This document shows positions 25,121 to 33,747 of a DNA stretch of 64,000 nucleotides, piece after piece (positions within the stretch are counted from its first letter, which is position 1; the number at the start of each line of letters is the position of its first letter). The stretch comes from Alcanivoracaceae bacterium (GTDB lineage: Bacteria > Pseudomonadota > Gammaproteobacteria > Pseudomonadales > Alcanivoracaceae). The stretch covers positions 124,001 through 188,000 of the forward strand of contig JAGLCJ010000014.1 in assembly GCA_023146255.1 (NCBI GenBank), given 5' to 3'. The translations under genes and the position numbers were made by a program. Under the pieces are notes generated by a model. It searched no databases, was not told the DNA's origin, and saw only the letters and a program-made list of their open reading frames with translations.

Positions 25121-25732
25121 TCACTGCTTACTACGATTACTACGTGCGGCCTCAATTATGATGCGATTAATAGTTGCTCTATCAATATGCGTCTTGGCAA
25201 CTTGAATTTCAGTTGCACTCAGCACCTCTGACTCTTCAGCCTGTGTATCCAAGCAAGAATTCCAATCACAGTACAATCCGGTCGCCACAACGGCATCTTC
25301 ATGTCGCTTGAACAACTCTGCAAACTCTTCTTCCGATAAAGAGAATTCATCTTTTACATCTTCAAAACTACGAACAGCGTTAGGAGTCACTTTGAGTATC
25401 TGCTCATTCATGTCCCACAGTGTTATCTGCCTGAATTCCAAACCGGCTATACTAGGAAGGCTATGATTCTGATCTGGAGACGAACCATCATTATGACCCC
25501 CTCCAGAAGCCCTTCTCCCAATTTCCAACAGAACCTCCTCTGCCTTACTAATGAGTTCCTTGGCCCCGCCATGATCCCCTACCGCACTTTTAGCCTTTGC
25601 TGCATAAAGTAGCTTTCCATGCATTCTGTCTAATTTGCGATCTGACCACTGAGAAACAGGGCGATCATTATCAATCCCACCAACCACCAGAACGACAAGA
25701 AATAAAACCGCGAAGATGATCAGAAGCTCCAT
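25121..25732 (-). CDS. uncharacterised membrane-anchored protein
   Basis: 203 residues, ATG at 25732 with GAGGTC seven bases upstream. A single N-terminal helix (MELLIIFAVLFLVVLVVGG) anchors a hydrophilic, acidic domain with a helical DRKLDRMHGKLLYAAKAKS region, a low-complexity GGGHNDGSSPDQNHS linker and an acidic helix (DEFSLSEEEFAELFKRHED). No family is recognised. Base composition is visibly more AT-rich than the neighbouring genes. Together with the adjacent AbiE pair this suggests acquired DNA. It could be functional or a decaying orphan. Confidence 0.65.
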   Translation of the reverse strand: MELLIIFAVLFLVVLVVGGIDNDRPVSQWSDRKLDRMHGKLLYAAKAKSAVGDHGGAKELISKAEEVLLEIGRRASGGGHNDGSSPDQNHSLPSIAGLEFRQITLWDMNEQILKVTPNAVRSFEDVKDEFSLSEEEFAELFKRHEDAVVATGLYCDWNSCLDTQAEESEVLSATEIQVAKTHIDRATINRIIIEAARSNRSKQ

Positions 25733-25789
25733 TTTTCGACCTCTGGAAGCACAGTTTTCATTCTTCGCCGCGGCACTAAGACCACCCTC

Positions 25790-26935
25790 TTAAGAGTCCA
25801 TCTTCTTTCGCAAAATACCATACAGTGCGCGACGAAGGTTCCCCACCGCCCGGTCCACATCATTGAGCTTATCCAGCCCGAACAGCCCAATCCGGAAAGT
25901 CTTGTAACTGGCCGGCTCATCGCACATCAATGGCACACCTGCCGCCGTCTGCAAACCCTGCTCGATAAACTTGCGGCCGTTATGAATCAGGTCATCACTG
26001 GTATAGCTGACCACCACGCCCGGCGCAGCAAACTCCGGCGCGGCGACACTGCGGAAGCCGTTCTCCGCCAGCAACGCCCGAACCTTCCGGCCCAACTCCC
26101 ACTGCCGCTCTTTCAAAAGATCAAAACCGATCCTCTGCGTTTCCAGCATGGTATCGCGGAAGCGCGCCAACGAATCGGTCGGCATGGTGGCATGGTATGC
26201 GTGGCCGCCGTTGATATAGGCCTGCATGATCTGGTGCCATTTTTTCAGGTCGCAGGCGAAGCTGCTGCTGGTGCGTGCCTGCATCACTTCAACCGCCTTC
26301 TCGCTGAGCATGATCAGCGCCGCGCACGGCGATGAGCTCCAGCCTTTCTGCGGCGCGCTGATCAATACATCAACGCCCGTGGCCTGCATGTCCACCCAGA
26401 TGGCGCCGGAAGCAACACAGTCCAGTACGAACAGACCGCCGACTTCGTGCACGGCATCCGCCACGGCCTTCAGATAATCCGGCGGCAGGATAATCCCGGA
26501 TGCGGTTTCCACGTGCGGCGCAAACACCAGCGCCGGCTTTTCCCGGCGAATACTGTCCACCACATCAGCAATCGGCGCCGGCACCCAGGCCGGGGTATCG
26601 CCCTGCTCCACCGGCCGTGCTTTCAGCACCACCTCGGCGGCGGGAATGCGGCCCATCTCGAAAATCTGCGACCAGCGATAGCTGAACCAGCCATTGCGGA
26701 TCACCAGACATTTCTCGCCGCCGGCAAACTGCCGCGCCACTGCTTCCATGCCGAAGCTGCCACCACCGGGCACCACCACCACCTCATGGGCGGCATAGAC
26801 CTGACGCAGGGTGGCGTGGATATCCCGCATCACGCCCTGAAACATCTGCGACATATGGTTCAGCGAGCGATCGGTAAAGACGACGGAAAACTCGAGCAGG
26901 CCATCGGGATCAACGGCGGGGAACTGGACAGACAT
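25790..26935 (-). CDS. class V PLP-dependent aminotransferase
   Basis: 381 residues. The fold-type I pattern is clear: substrate/phosphate loop PGGGSFGMEAVARQF (56-70), Asp172 in FVLDCVASGA that contacts the pyridine nitrogen, and Lys197 in SAPQKGWSSSPCA that forms the Schiff base. This is closest to the alanine-glyoxylate/serine-pyruvate aminotransferase group. The amino donor and acceptor cannot be fixed from sequence. It lies 10 bp downstream of the TIGR02647-like gene and may share its transcript. Confidence 0.88.
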   Translation of the reverse strand: MSVQFPAVDPDGLLEFSVVFTDRSLNHMSQMFQGVMRDIHATLRQVYAAHEVVVVPGGGSFGMEAVARQFAGGEKCLVIRNGWFSYRWSQIFEMGRIPAAEVVLKARPVEQGDTPAWVPAPIADVVDSIRREKPALVFAPHVETASGIILPPDYLKAVADAVHEVGGLFVLDCVASGAIWVDMQATGVDVLISAPQKGWSSSPCAALIMLSEKAVEVMQARTSSSFACDLKKWHQIMQAYINGGHAYHATMPTDSLARFRDTMLETQRIGFDLLKERQWELGRKVRALLAENGFRSVAAPEFAAPGVVVSYTSDDLIHNGRKFIEQGLQTAAGVPLMCDEPASYKTFRIGLFGLDKLNDVDRAVGNLRRALYGILRKKMDS

Positions 26936-26945
26936 GACAACCTCT

Positions 26946-27203
26946 TTAATGCAGGCGTGGCTGCATGATCAGCAGCAGGGCCCGGGCGTGTTCAATGGCA
27001 CTGTGGCCAAGACTGGTCAGATAACCACCATCTGCCTGGGTAATCAGGCCCTTGGCATGCAAGCGCCCGGCGGCGGCCACAGTTTCCGCCGAAGCGGTGT
27101 GATGGTGAACCTTGATACCTTGCTGGCTGCAATCCGGGTTGAACTGCATCAGCACGTGGAGCTCTTCAAGAATTTCCGGGGATAGCTCTGGCGAACCCGT
27201 CAT
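26946..27203 (-). CDS. small conserved protein, TIGR02647-like
   Basis: 85 residues from the ATG at 27203 with GGAG upstream (an in-frame GTG at 27209 is too close to the ribosome site). The core QQGIKVHHHTA...RLHAKGLITQADGGYLT followed by a C-terminal helix matches a small conserved protein known from Pseudomonas and relatives. The GLITQADGGYLT segment looks like a winged-helix hairpin, so DNA binding is possible. Nothing more specific can be said. Confidence 0.8.
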   Translation of the reverse strand: MTGSPELSPEILEELHVLMQFNPDCSQQGIKVHHHTASAETVAAAGRLHAKGLITQADGGYLTSLGHSAIEHARALLLIMQPRLH

Positions 27204-27270
27204 GATCACTCCGCTTGTTATTCTGGATACCGCCCGATAATGCGCCGGGCCCCGGCCTCAGGCAAGCCTG

Positions 27271-30033
27271 TCAGTGCGCCTCATCCCAGTTGCTGCCAAC
27301 ACCGGGGTCCACCACCAGTGGCACATCCAGTTTCACCGCCGCCGCCATGCGCGTGGAAACTTCCTTCACCAGCTGCTCGACATCCGCATCCGCCACTTCG
27401 AACACCAGCTCATCGTGTACCTGCATGATCATCTGCGCATCAATGCGGCTTTCCGCCAGCCAGCGATCCACATCAATCATCGCGCGCTTGATAATATCGG
27501 CAGCAGTGCCCTGCATCGGCGCATTAATCGCGGTGCGCTCGGCGCCCTGACGGATATTGGCATTACGGGAATGAATGTCGGGCAAATAAAGACGCCGGCC
27601 GAACAGGGTTTCGACATAACCATTATCGGCCGCCTCTGCTCGCGTACGTTCCATATAGCGCTTCACGCCGGGATATTTTTCGAAATAGCTGTCGACGTAT
27701 TGCTGAGCCTCCTGACGACCGATACCCAGCTGCTTGGCCAGACCGAACGCGCTCATGCCATAAATCAGACCAAAGTTGATCGCCTTGGCATTACGCCGCT
27801 CCAGATCGGTTACCTCGTCCACCTGCTTGCCGGCCACTTCCGCTGCGGTGGCACGGTGAATGTCCAGTCCTTTGGCAAAGGCATCAAGCAACCCGGCATC
27901 GCCGGACAGGTGCGCCATGATGCGCAATTCAATCTGCGAGTAATCCGCTGCCACCAGCTTGCGGCCGTTCGGCGCGACAAAGGCCTGGCGAATGCGCCGA
28001 CCTTCTTCGCTGCGCACCGGAATGTTCTGCAGGTTTGGATCGCTGGATGACAGGCGCCCGGTAGCCGCCACTGCCTGATGGTAAGAGGTGTGCAGACGAC
28101 CACTGCGGCGGCTGATCATCTCCGGCAACTTGTCGGTGTAGGTGCTTTTCAGTTTGGCAACGCTGCGGTAATCCATGATCACCTGCGGCAGCTCATAATC
28201 CAGCGCCAGTTCTTCCAGCACCGCCTCAGCGGTAGAAGGCTGGCCGGTGGGCGTTTTCTTGACCACCGGAATTTCCAACTTGCCGTACAGAATCTCGCCG
28301 AGCTGCTTCGGCGAGCTGAGATTAAACTGCTGGCCAGCCACATCCCAGGCCTTCTGTTCCAGCTCCACCATTTTTTTCGCCAGTTCATTACTCTGCCGGC
28401 GCAACATGTCGGCATCGAGCTGGCAGCCATTGCGCTCGATCCGCGACAGCACTGGTACCAGCGGCATATCGATTTCGCGGAATACCTTTACCAGAGACGG
28501 CATCTGTTCCAGCTTTGGCCACAGAGCCTGATGCAGCTGCAGGGTGACGTCAGCATCTTCGGCTGCGTAACGGGCAGCCTCTTCAATGCCGACCTGATTG
28601 AAGGTGAGCTGCTTGCTGCCCTTGCCGGCAATCTCTGAAAACGCGATGTTCTTGTGACCAAGATATTTCAGCGCCAGCGAATCCATGTCGTGGCGCGTGG
28701 CCACCGAATCGAGCACATAGGATTCCAGCATGGTGTCGTATTCAACGCCGCGCAGGGTGATGTCGTAATTGGCCAGCACGCTCATATCGTATTTCAGATT
28801 CTGGCCAATCTTGCGATGCTGGTCGCTTTCCAGCAACGGCTTCAGCAGCGCCAGCACCTGATCGCGATCCAGCTGGTCCGGGGCGCCGGGATAATCGTGC
28901 GCCACCGGCACATAGGCGGCGACACCGGGTTTGATGGCAAAGGAGACACCGACCAGTTCCGCATCCATGTAATTCAGGCTGGTGGTTTCGGTGTCAAAGG
29001 CAAACAACTTTGCCTTGTCCAGCGCGTCAATCCAACGCTCAAGGTCCGCCAGCGTCAGGATGGTTTCATAGCCATCATGGGAAAGTTGCAACGCCTCCAC
29101 GGCGGCGTCTGCACTTGCCGGTGGCGCCACCGTTGCCGGCCGCGTCCGAGCCGGCTCGCTGCTCTGCGTTTCATTCAGCCAGCTCTTGAACTCCAGCTCG
29201 CGGAACATCCGCTCCAGCGCTTCCCGGTCCGGCTCCGCCGGGCGCAGGTCTTCCAGCGTTTCCTTTAATACGCAATCGGTCTTGATGGTGGCGAGCTGGT
29301 AGGACATGAATGCCATGTCGCGGTGCTCGGCCAGTTTCTCCGGCATCTTTTTCGCGCCGCGAAAATCCAGATCAGCAACCTTTTCCAGATTGGCATAGAT
29401 GTTTTCCAGCGATCCGAGACCCTGAATCAGGGCCAGCGCGGTCTTTTCGCCCACGCCGGGCACGCCGGGGATGTTGTCGACCTTGTCCCCCATCAGTGCC
29501 AGATAATCGATAATCAGTGACGGCGGGATGCCGAATTTTTTTACCACGCCATCCGGATCCAGCACGGTATCGGTCATGGTGTTGACCAGCGTGACATGCT
29601 GATCCACCAGCTGCGCCATATCCTTGTCGCCGGTGGAAATAATCACCGGCCGGCCCTCGGCCGCGAGCTGACGGGCGAAGGTGCCGATCACGTCATCGGC
29701 TTCGACACCATCCTCGACAATCAGCGGCAGACCCATGGCGCGGATCAGCGCATGCAACGGCTCCACCTGGGCACGCAAATCATCCGGCATCGGCGGACGA
29801 TTGGCCTTGTAGTGCTCGAACATTTCATCGCGGAAGGTTTTGCCCTTGGCATCGAAAATCACGCCGATATAGTCCGGCTGATAATCCTTGATCATCTTGC
29901 GCAGCATGTTGGCAACGCCGCGCACCGCGCCGGTGGGCTGGCCGGTGGACGTGGTCAGCGGCGGCAGCGCATGAAAGGCGCGATACAGATAGGACGAGCC
30001 GTCGATCAGGACGACGGGCTTTTGCTCGGACAT
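27271..30033 (-). CDS. polA: DNA polymerase I
   Basis: 920 residues from the ATG at 30033 (MSEQKPVVLIDGSSYLYRAF). The frame stays open upstream but with no homology. Three domains are intact. The 5'-3' exonuclease covers about 1-300 (SYLYRAFHALP, STGDKDMAQLVD, GDKVDNIPGVPGVGEKTA). The 3'-5' exonuclease retains FAFDTETTSLNYMDAELVG near 350. The polymerase domain has motif A DYSQIELRIMAHLSGD, motif B RRNAKAINFGLIYGMSAFG and motif C MQVHDELVFEV. It fills repair gaps and removes RNA primers. It sits 28 bp downstream of the esterase gene, and hairpin-forming sequences (27244-27269) follow the stop. Confidence 0.97.
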   Translation of the reverse strand: MSEQKPVVLIDGSSYLYRAFHALPPLTTSTGQPTGAVRGVANMLRKMIKDYQPDYIGVIFDAKGKTFRDEMFEHYKANRPPMPDDLRAQVEPLHALIRAMGLPLIVEDGVEADDVIGTFARQLAAEGRPVIISTGDKDMAQLVDQHVTLVNTMTDTVLDPDGVVKKFGIPPSLIIDYLALMGDKVDNIPGVPGVGEKTALALIQGLGSLENIYANLEKVADLDFRGAKKMPEKLAEHRDMAFMSYQLATIKTDCVLKETLEDLRPAEPDREALERMFRELEFKSWLNETQSSEPARTRPATVAPPASADAAVEALQLSHDGYETILTLADLERWIDALDKAKLFAFDTETTSLNYMDAELVGVSFAIKPGVAAYVPVAHDYPGAPDQLDRDQVLALLKPLLESDQHRKIGQNLKYDMSVLANYDITLRGVEYDTMLESYVLDSVATRHDMDSLALKYLGHKNIAFSEIAGKGSKQLTFNQVGIEEAARYAAEDADVTLQLHQALWPKLEQMPSLVKVFREIDMPLVPVLSRIERNGCQLDADMLRRQSNELAKKMVELEQKAWDVAGQQFNLSSPKQLGEILYGKLEIPVVKKTPTGQPSTAEAVLEELALDYELPQVIMDYRSVAKLKSTYTDKLPEMISRRSGRLHTSYHQAVAATGRLSSSDPNLQNIPVRSEEGRRIRQAFVAPNGRKLVAADYSQIELRIMAHLSGDAGLLDAFAKGLDIHRATAAEVAGKQVDEVTDLERRNAKAINFGLIYGMSAFGLAKQLGIGRQEAQQYVDSYFEKYPGVKRYMERTRAEAADNGYVETLFGRRLYLPDIHSRNANIRQGAERTAINAPMQGTAADIIKRAMIDVDRWLAESRIDAQMIMQVHDELVFEVADADVEQLVKEVSTRMAAAVKLDVPLVVDPGVGSNWDEAH

Positions 30034-30061
30034 CAGAATTCCAGTGTGGCGACAGAAGCGG

Positions 30062-31093
30062 TCAGAGCATCTTGCCGAACGTACGGCAGATTTCAAGGAT
30101 GGCATTGCGTGCGGCTGGCACCACACCACCCATGCCGAAGAATCCGTGCACCAGATGATCATAATCCAGCTCGGCCACCGCCACCCCGGCATGGCGCAGC
30201 CTCTCGGCATAGGCCAGCCCCTGATCGCGCAGTGGATCACGGGCCACCACCACCAGCGCTGGCGGCAGATGCTCGACACTGGCCGCCAGCAGCGGTGATG
30301 CCATCGGATGCTGGGCATCCTTGAGCGAGTTGTAATAGTGATCGCGGAACCAGTGAATCAGACTGCGGGTCAGGCCAAGGTGCTCGGCATAACGATTTAC
30401 CGAATCATCAATCATGCGGCCATCGACCTGCGGATAGATCAGGCATTGGGCCGCCGGCATCGGCAGGGTACGCGCCAGTGCCTGCTGGCAGATCACGGCA
30501 GCGAGATTGCCGCCAGCACTATCGCCCATCACCCCGAGCCGGGTCGGATCCGCACCGAACGATGGCGCCTGGGCACGAAACCATTGCCAGGCGGCAATAG
30601 CGTCTTCTGCTGCAGTCGGAAATTTGTGTTCCGGTGCCAGCCGGTAGTCGACGCTGGCCAGCACCGCGCCAAGACGATTGCAAAGAAACCGACACAGATG
30701 ATCGTAGCCGGCAACGGAGCCGATCACATGACCGCCGCCGTGAAAAAACAATACGCCGGGACGCAGTGCGTCGGTGTGACCTTCCGGCCAATACACCCGC
30801 ACCCGGACATCGCCGCCGTTGCCGGCGAAGCCGAGGTCTTCAACCTTGCCGACGCGCTCTTTCGGCAGGTCCATCAGCGCATACAATTCATCGTACTGTC
30901 GACGCGACTGATCAACCGGCAACCGGTCCAGCTCCGGCCGCAGCCCGCTGGCCGCCAGCAACAAACGCAGCCGGCCATCGAGACCTTCACGCACGTCCGG
31001 CTCCGCCACCGATGCAGCCATCCCGCACAGAGGGGCAGGCAGCTTCAGCACACCACCCAGAGCCAGACGTTCAATACGGGTTCGCAGCGACAT
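30062..31093 (-). CDS. alpha/beta-hydrolase, hormone-sensitive-lipase family esterase
   Basis: 343 residues. The HSL-family oxyanion motif HGGG (118-121), VDYRLAPEHKFPTA, the nucleophile elbow GDSAGG with Ser192, the Asp in ARDPLRDQG and the His in YDHLVHGFFGM complete the catalytic triad. There is no signal peptide, so a cytoplasmic carboxylesterase acting on short acyl esters is likely. It lies directly between an outer-membrane protein gene (3 bp away) and polA on the same strand. Confidence 0.9.
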   Translation of the reverse strand: MSLRTRIERLALGGVLKLPAPLCGMAASVAEPDVREGLDGRLRLLLAASGLRPELDRLPVDQSRRQYDELYALMDLPKERVGKVEDLGFAGNGGDVRVRVYWPEGHTDALRPGVLFFHGGGHVIGSVAGYDHLCRFLCNRLGAVLASVDYRLAPEHKFPTAAEDAIAAWQWFRAQAPSFGADPTRLGVMGDSAGGNLAAVICQQALARTLPMPAAQCLIYPQVDGRMIDDSVNRYAEHLGLTRSLIHWFRDHYYNSLKDAQHPMASPLLAASVEHLPPALVVVARDPLRDQGLAYAERLRHAGVAVAELDYDHLVHGFFGMGGVVPAARNAILEICRTFGKML

Positions 31094-31096
31094 GGT

Positions 31097-31732
31097 TCAG
31101 AAAAATACCATCAGGCCGGCTTCAACGCCGGTAAGATCGACCTCGTCCTTGCCACCGTAATTCATGTACTCCAGCGACAAACCAATGCGACGCGGTGAGT
31201 TGAACACCGGCAATTCGACTTTCGGTAACTTCAGCTCCATGCCCATGCCGACGCCCCATGACACGTCCGTGGCCGAGTCATGATCCACCTGGGTGGCACC
31301 ACAACCACCAGCACAGATATCGGTCTCGGTGCGCAGCTGCACATCTGCCACGCCCAGCAATGCATGGACAAACAACTTGTCGACCAACGGCAGCTCGATC
31401 AGCGGCACATCAAACGGCAGCCTGGCAGTGCCATAAACGCCGGCAACATGGTCAACATCGATCTGGACACGGCTACCGGGAAAGCGCTGGGTTTCATGCC
31501 AGAAGCCGCGACCAAGGCGCACCTCGGCACCAAAGTGCGGGTCGATCATGCCGCCAAGGCGAAACAGAAAACCGCCGGCAGTCTGGTCCAGCACGCCGCC
31601 ATCGACGTTCAAAGTCATGATATTAGCGCCGACATAGGAGGTCGGTGCATCGCGATAGACTGCGATGTCTGCCAGCGTCGCCGGGCTCAGGGCAAGCAGC
31701 AGCGCCGCCGGGAAAATTCGGAAACCCCTCAT
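31097..31732 (-). CDS. outer-membrane beta-barrel protein
   Basis: 211 residues from the ATG at 31732 with AAGGAG upstream. A signal peptide (MRGFRIFPAALLLALSPATLA) is followed by alternating hydrophobic strands (GFLFRLGGMIDPHFGAEVRLG, VAGVYGTARLP, RIGLSLEYMNYGG) and a C-terminal Phe (GLMVFF), the usual end of an outer-membrane barrel. A DICAGGCGATQ loop may hold a disulfide. The size suggests an 8-stranded barrel. Function unknown. It is co-oriented with the esterase and polA and divergent from thrB. Confidence 0.75.
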   Translation of the reverse strand: MRGFRIFPAALLLALSPATLADIAVYRDAPTSYVGANIMTLNVDGGVLDQTAGGFLFRLGGMIDPHFGAEVRLGRGFWHETQRFPGSRVQIDVDHVAGVYGTARLPFDVPLIELPLVDKLFVHALLGVADVQLRTETDICAGGCGATQVDHDSATDVSWGVGMGMELKLPKVELPVFNSPRRIGLSLEYMNYGGKDEVDLTGVEAGLMVFF

Positions 31733-31852
31733 GTTCACTCCTTGTTGTTGTTCTTCTGTCCCCGCAGGGCAGTGCGCTTGCGCGCCAGTGGGCAAGTATA
31801 CGCCAGCACGGCGCAGAGGAAAGGCCGCTGCGCCCTGTTACACTGCCGGCCC

Positions 31853-32761
31853 ATGAGTGTCTTTACCGCCGTCTCCGGAACCGACCTGACCCGCCTGCTT
31901 GCCGAGGCCGGCCTGCGCCTGCTCGACTTCCGCCCGGCCAGCAGCGGTATCGAGAACAGCAATTACCTGATCGATGCCTGTGGCGCTGACGGCGAACGCT
32001 CGGATGTGGTGCTGACCCTGTTCGAGCAGATGCCCGCCAGCGTGCTGCCCTGGTATGCCGACCTGCTGGCCGCAGTTGCCAAGGCCGGCCTGCCGGTGCC
32101 CTGCCCGATTGCCCACCCACGCGGCACCCTGTTCAGTCTGGCCGGCAAGCCGGCCATGCTGGTGCCACGGCTGCCGGGCCAGCATATCGACCAGCCCGAC
32201 GCCGACCATTGCCGGCAAATAGGCGCAGCGCTGGCGCGCCTGCATCAGGTCAGCGTCGCCAGCCCTGCCCCGCAAGCCGACGAACGCCAGCTGCTGGCCA
32301 GCATGCTGGCACACCTGCCAGACAGTGCCGACAAGACCCGCGCCGAAGTGCAGCTGCGAACATGGCTGGGTCTTGCCGGCCAGCCAGTGCTGGTCCACGC
32401 CGATCTGTTTCGCGACAACGCCCTGTTCGATCAGGGCCGGCTCAGCGGTCTGCTCGACTTCTACCATGCCTGCCATGATCTGGCGGTTTACGACCTCGCC
32501 GTCGCCATCAATGACTGGTGTCTGGACGGCACCGGCCAGCCCTTGGCAACGCTGCAGGAAGCCCTGCTGACAGGCTATGGAAGTGAGCGATCACTTTCTA
32601 CACAGGAAAGTTCATATCTGCCTTTGGCGCTGGCCATCGCCGCGATGCGGTTCTGGCTGTCAAGACTGGGAGGGCAATCTCAGCAAGCGCTTGAGGGCCA
32701 GGGCAGCAAGGACCCGGCGCCGTTCCACCGGCTCTGGCAGCTACGTAGTCAGGCGCTGTAG
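31853..32761 (+). CDS. thrB: homoserine kinase, phosphotransferase (APH) type
   Basis: 302 residues from the ATG at 31853. The protein belongs to the aminoglycoside-phosphotransferase-like ThrB class used by pseudomonads rather than the GHMP kinase of enterics. Characteristic parts are ASSGIENSNYLID, LVPRLPGQHI, LVHADLFRDNALFDQG (catalytic HxD with metal-binding Asn) and LSGLLDFYHACHDLAVYDLA. It phosphorylates L-homoserine in threonine synthesis. Proximity to polA matches Pseudomonas. Its 3' end overlaps that of convergent ubiC by 21 bp. Confidence 0.93.
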   Translation: MSVFTAVSGTDLTRLLAEAGLRLLDFRPASSGIENSNYLIDACGADGERSDVVLTLFEQMPASVLPWYADLLAAVAKAGLPVPCPIAHPRGTLFSLAGKPAMLVPRLPGQHIDQPDADHCRQIGAALARLHQVSVASPAPQADERQLLASMLAHLPDSADKTRAEVQLRTWLGLAGQPVLVHADLFRDNALFDQGRLSGLLDFYHACHDLAVYDLAVAINDWCLDGTGQPLATLQEALLTGYGSERSLSTQESSYLPLALAIAAMRFWLSRLGGQSQQALEGQGSKDPAPFHRLWQLRSQAL

Positions 32762-33298
32762 CGTCGGCAGGAACACCTCCGCCACCAGCAATGGCCGTCC
32801 GCGTTTGAGAAACAGGGACTGACGTCCCCAGCAGGGCTGATCCACGCTCACCGGCAATCTGTTCGCTGGCACGCTGGCCGCCCACACTGCCAGCCGTCGG
32901 GCCCGCGGCCGGCGGAACAGTTCCGCCCCCAGTGAGCGCCTCGCCATATGACCGAGAATGCGGTTGGCACCGACCAGCGAGGTCAGCGGCAGCACACTGC
33001 GCGCCGCCACCACCGGCTGATCGTCGACCAGCAGCAACACCTCGCGAATCAGCGCCCGGCGCCGGGCCGGCAGGCCCAGCATGATCGCCTCGGCCGCCGT
33101 TGGCTGGCCAATACCCTGCGCCACCGGCTGCACCCGGAACTGGCCGAACCGTTGTAGCCTGCGGGTCAGCGAGCCCTGATCCGCCAGCCAGCCATTGATC
33201 GCCGCCGGTGCCCGGACCCGGGACAATGGCTGCCAGTACAGCCCGGCATCGGCAAAAACGTGGGGGCTGACGATTTTTACGGGCTTTACAGACTTCAC
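32741..33298 (-). CDS. ubiC: chorismate lyase UbiC
   Basis: 185 residues, GTG start at 33298 behind GGAGACGCC. Family features are DQGSLTRRLQ near residue 40, VREVLL-like strand REVLLLVDDQPVVAARSVLP and LGANRILGH-like VGANRILGHMARRSLGAELF. The enzyme converts chorismate to 4-hydroxybenzoate and pyruvate, the first step of ubiquinone synthesis. Its usual partner ubiA is not adjacent here but lies about 29 kb to the right. It is divergent from the rubredoxin genes. Confidence 0.93.
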   Translation of the reverse strand: MKSVKPVKIVSPHVFADAGLYWQPLSRVRAPAAINGWLADQGSLTRRLQRFGQFRVQPVAQGIGQPTAAEAIMLGLPARRRALIREVLLLVDDQPVVAARSVLPLTSLVGANRILGHMARRSLGAELFRRPRARRLAVWAASVPANRLPVSVDQPCWGRQSLFLKRGRPLLVAEVFLPTLQRLTT

Positions 33299-33510
33299 GG
33301 CGTCTCCTGACTGGCGCCGGCACTATGCGCAACGGCTGCGAAATTGGCAATTCCGGGGTGTCATCCGGCCATCAATGTGTCGGACGATCAACCCCGCCAG
33401 CCACTGATGTCATTGATTTTTGCCGGCCGCATGGCTAGGTTAGCGGCCCCTGCGGATGTCCTGCAGTCTGGTGCCTGAGTCCACCGGCTGCCAAGCCTGA
33501 GAGGTTGAAC

Positions 33511-33675
33511 ATGAGAAAGTGGGAATGTGTGGTCTGCGGCTTTATCTATGACGAGGCCGAAGGCCTGCCGGAAGAGGGCATCGCCCCGGGCACCGCGTGG
33601 GAAGACGTGCCGGATGACTGGGTCTGCCCGGACTGCGGCGTCTCGAAAGACGACTTCGAGATGGTCGAAATCTGA
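33511..33675 (+). CDS. rubA: rubredoxin
   Basis: 54 residues; ATG at 33511 behind GAGGTTGAAC. Both iron-binding CxxCG knuckles are present: CVVCGFIYDEAEG near the N-terminus and CPDCGVSKDDFEMVE near the C-terminus, with the conserved PDDWVCP between. Rubredoxin carries electrons from the reductase encoded next to the alkane hydroxylase AlkB in hydrocarbon degraders; it also has general redox roles. The downstream gene encodes its reductase. Confidence 0.96.
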   Translation: MRKWECVVCGFIYDEAEGLPEEGIAPGTAWEDVPDDWVCPDCGVSKDDFEMVEI

Positions 33676-33685
33676 GATCATTCCG

Positions 33686-33708
33686 CACGGGGCGCTTGGC
33701 GCCCCGTG
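33686..33708 (+). promoter_or_regulatory. hairpin between rubredoxin and rubredoxin reductase genes
   Basis: Perfect 10-bp stem (CACGGGGCGC / GCGCCCCGTG) with a 3-nt loop, 10 bp after the rubA stop. No T tract follows, so it is more likely an mRNA-stabilising or partial-termination structure than a full terminator. It could set a higher level of rubredoxin than of reductase. Confidence 0.55.
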
Positions 33709-33747
33709 TCATCTCTGCTGTCTGCTCCCTCTGCCACGGAATCCGTC

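Noticed and set aside
30034..30318. N-terminal extension of polA
   Set aside because: The frame is open, but it overlaps the esterase gene, has no homology, and PolA proteins begin at MSEQKPVVLIDG-like sequence.
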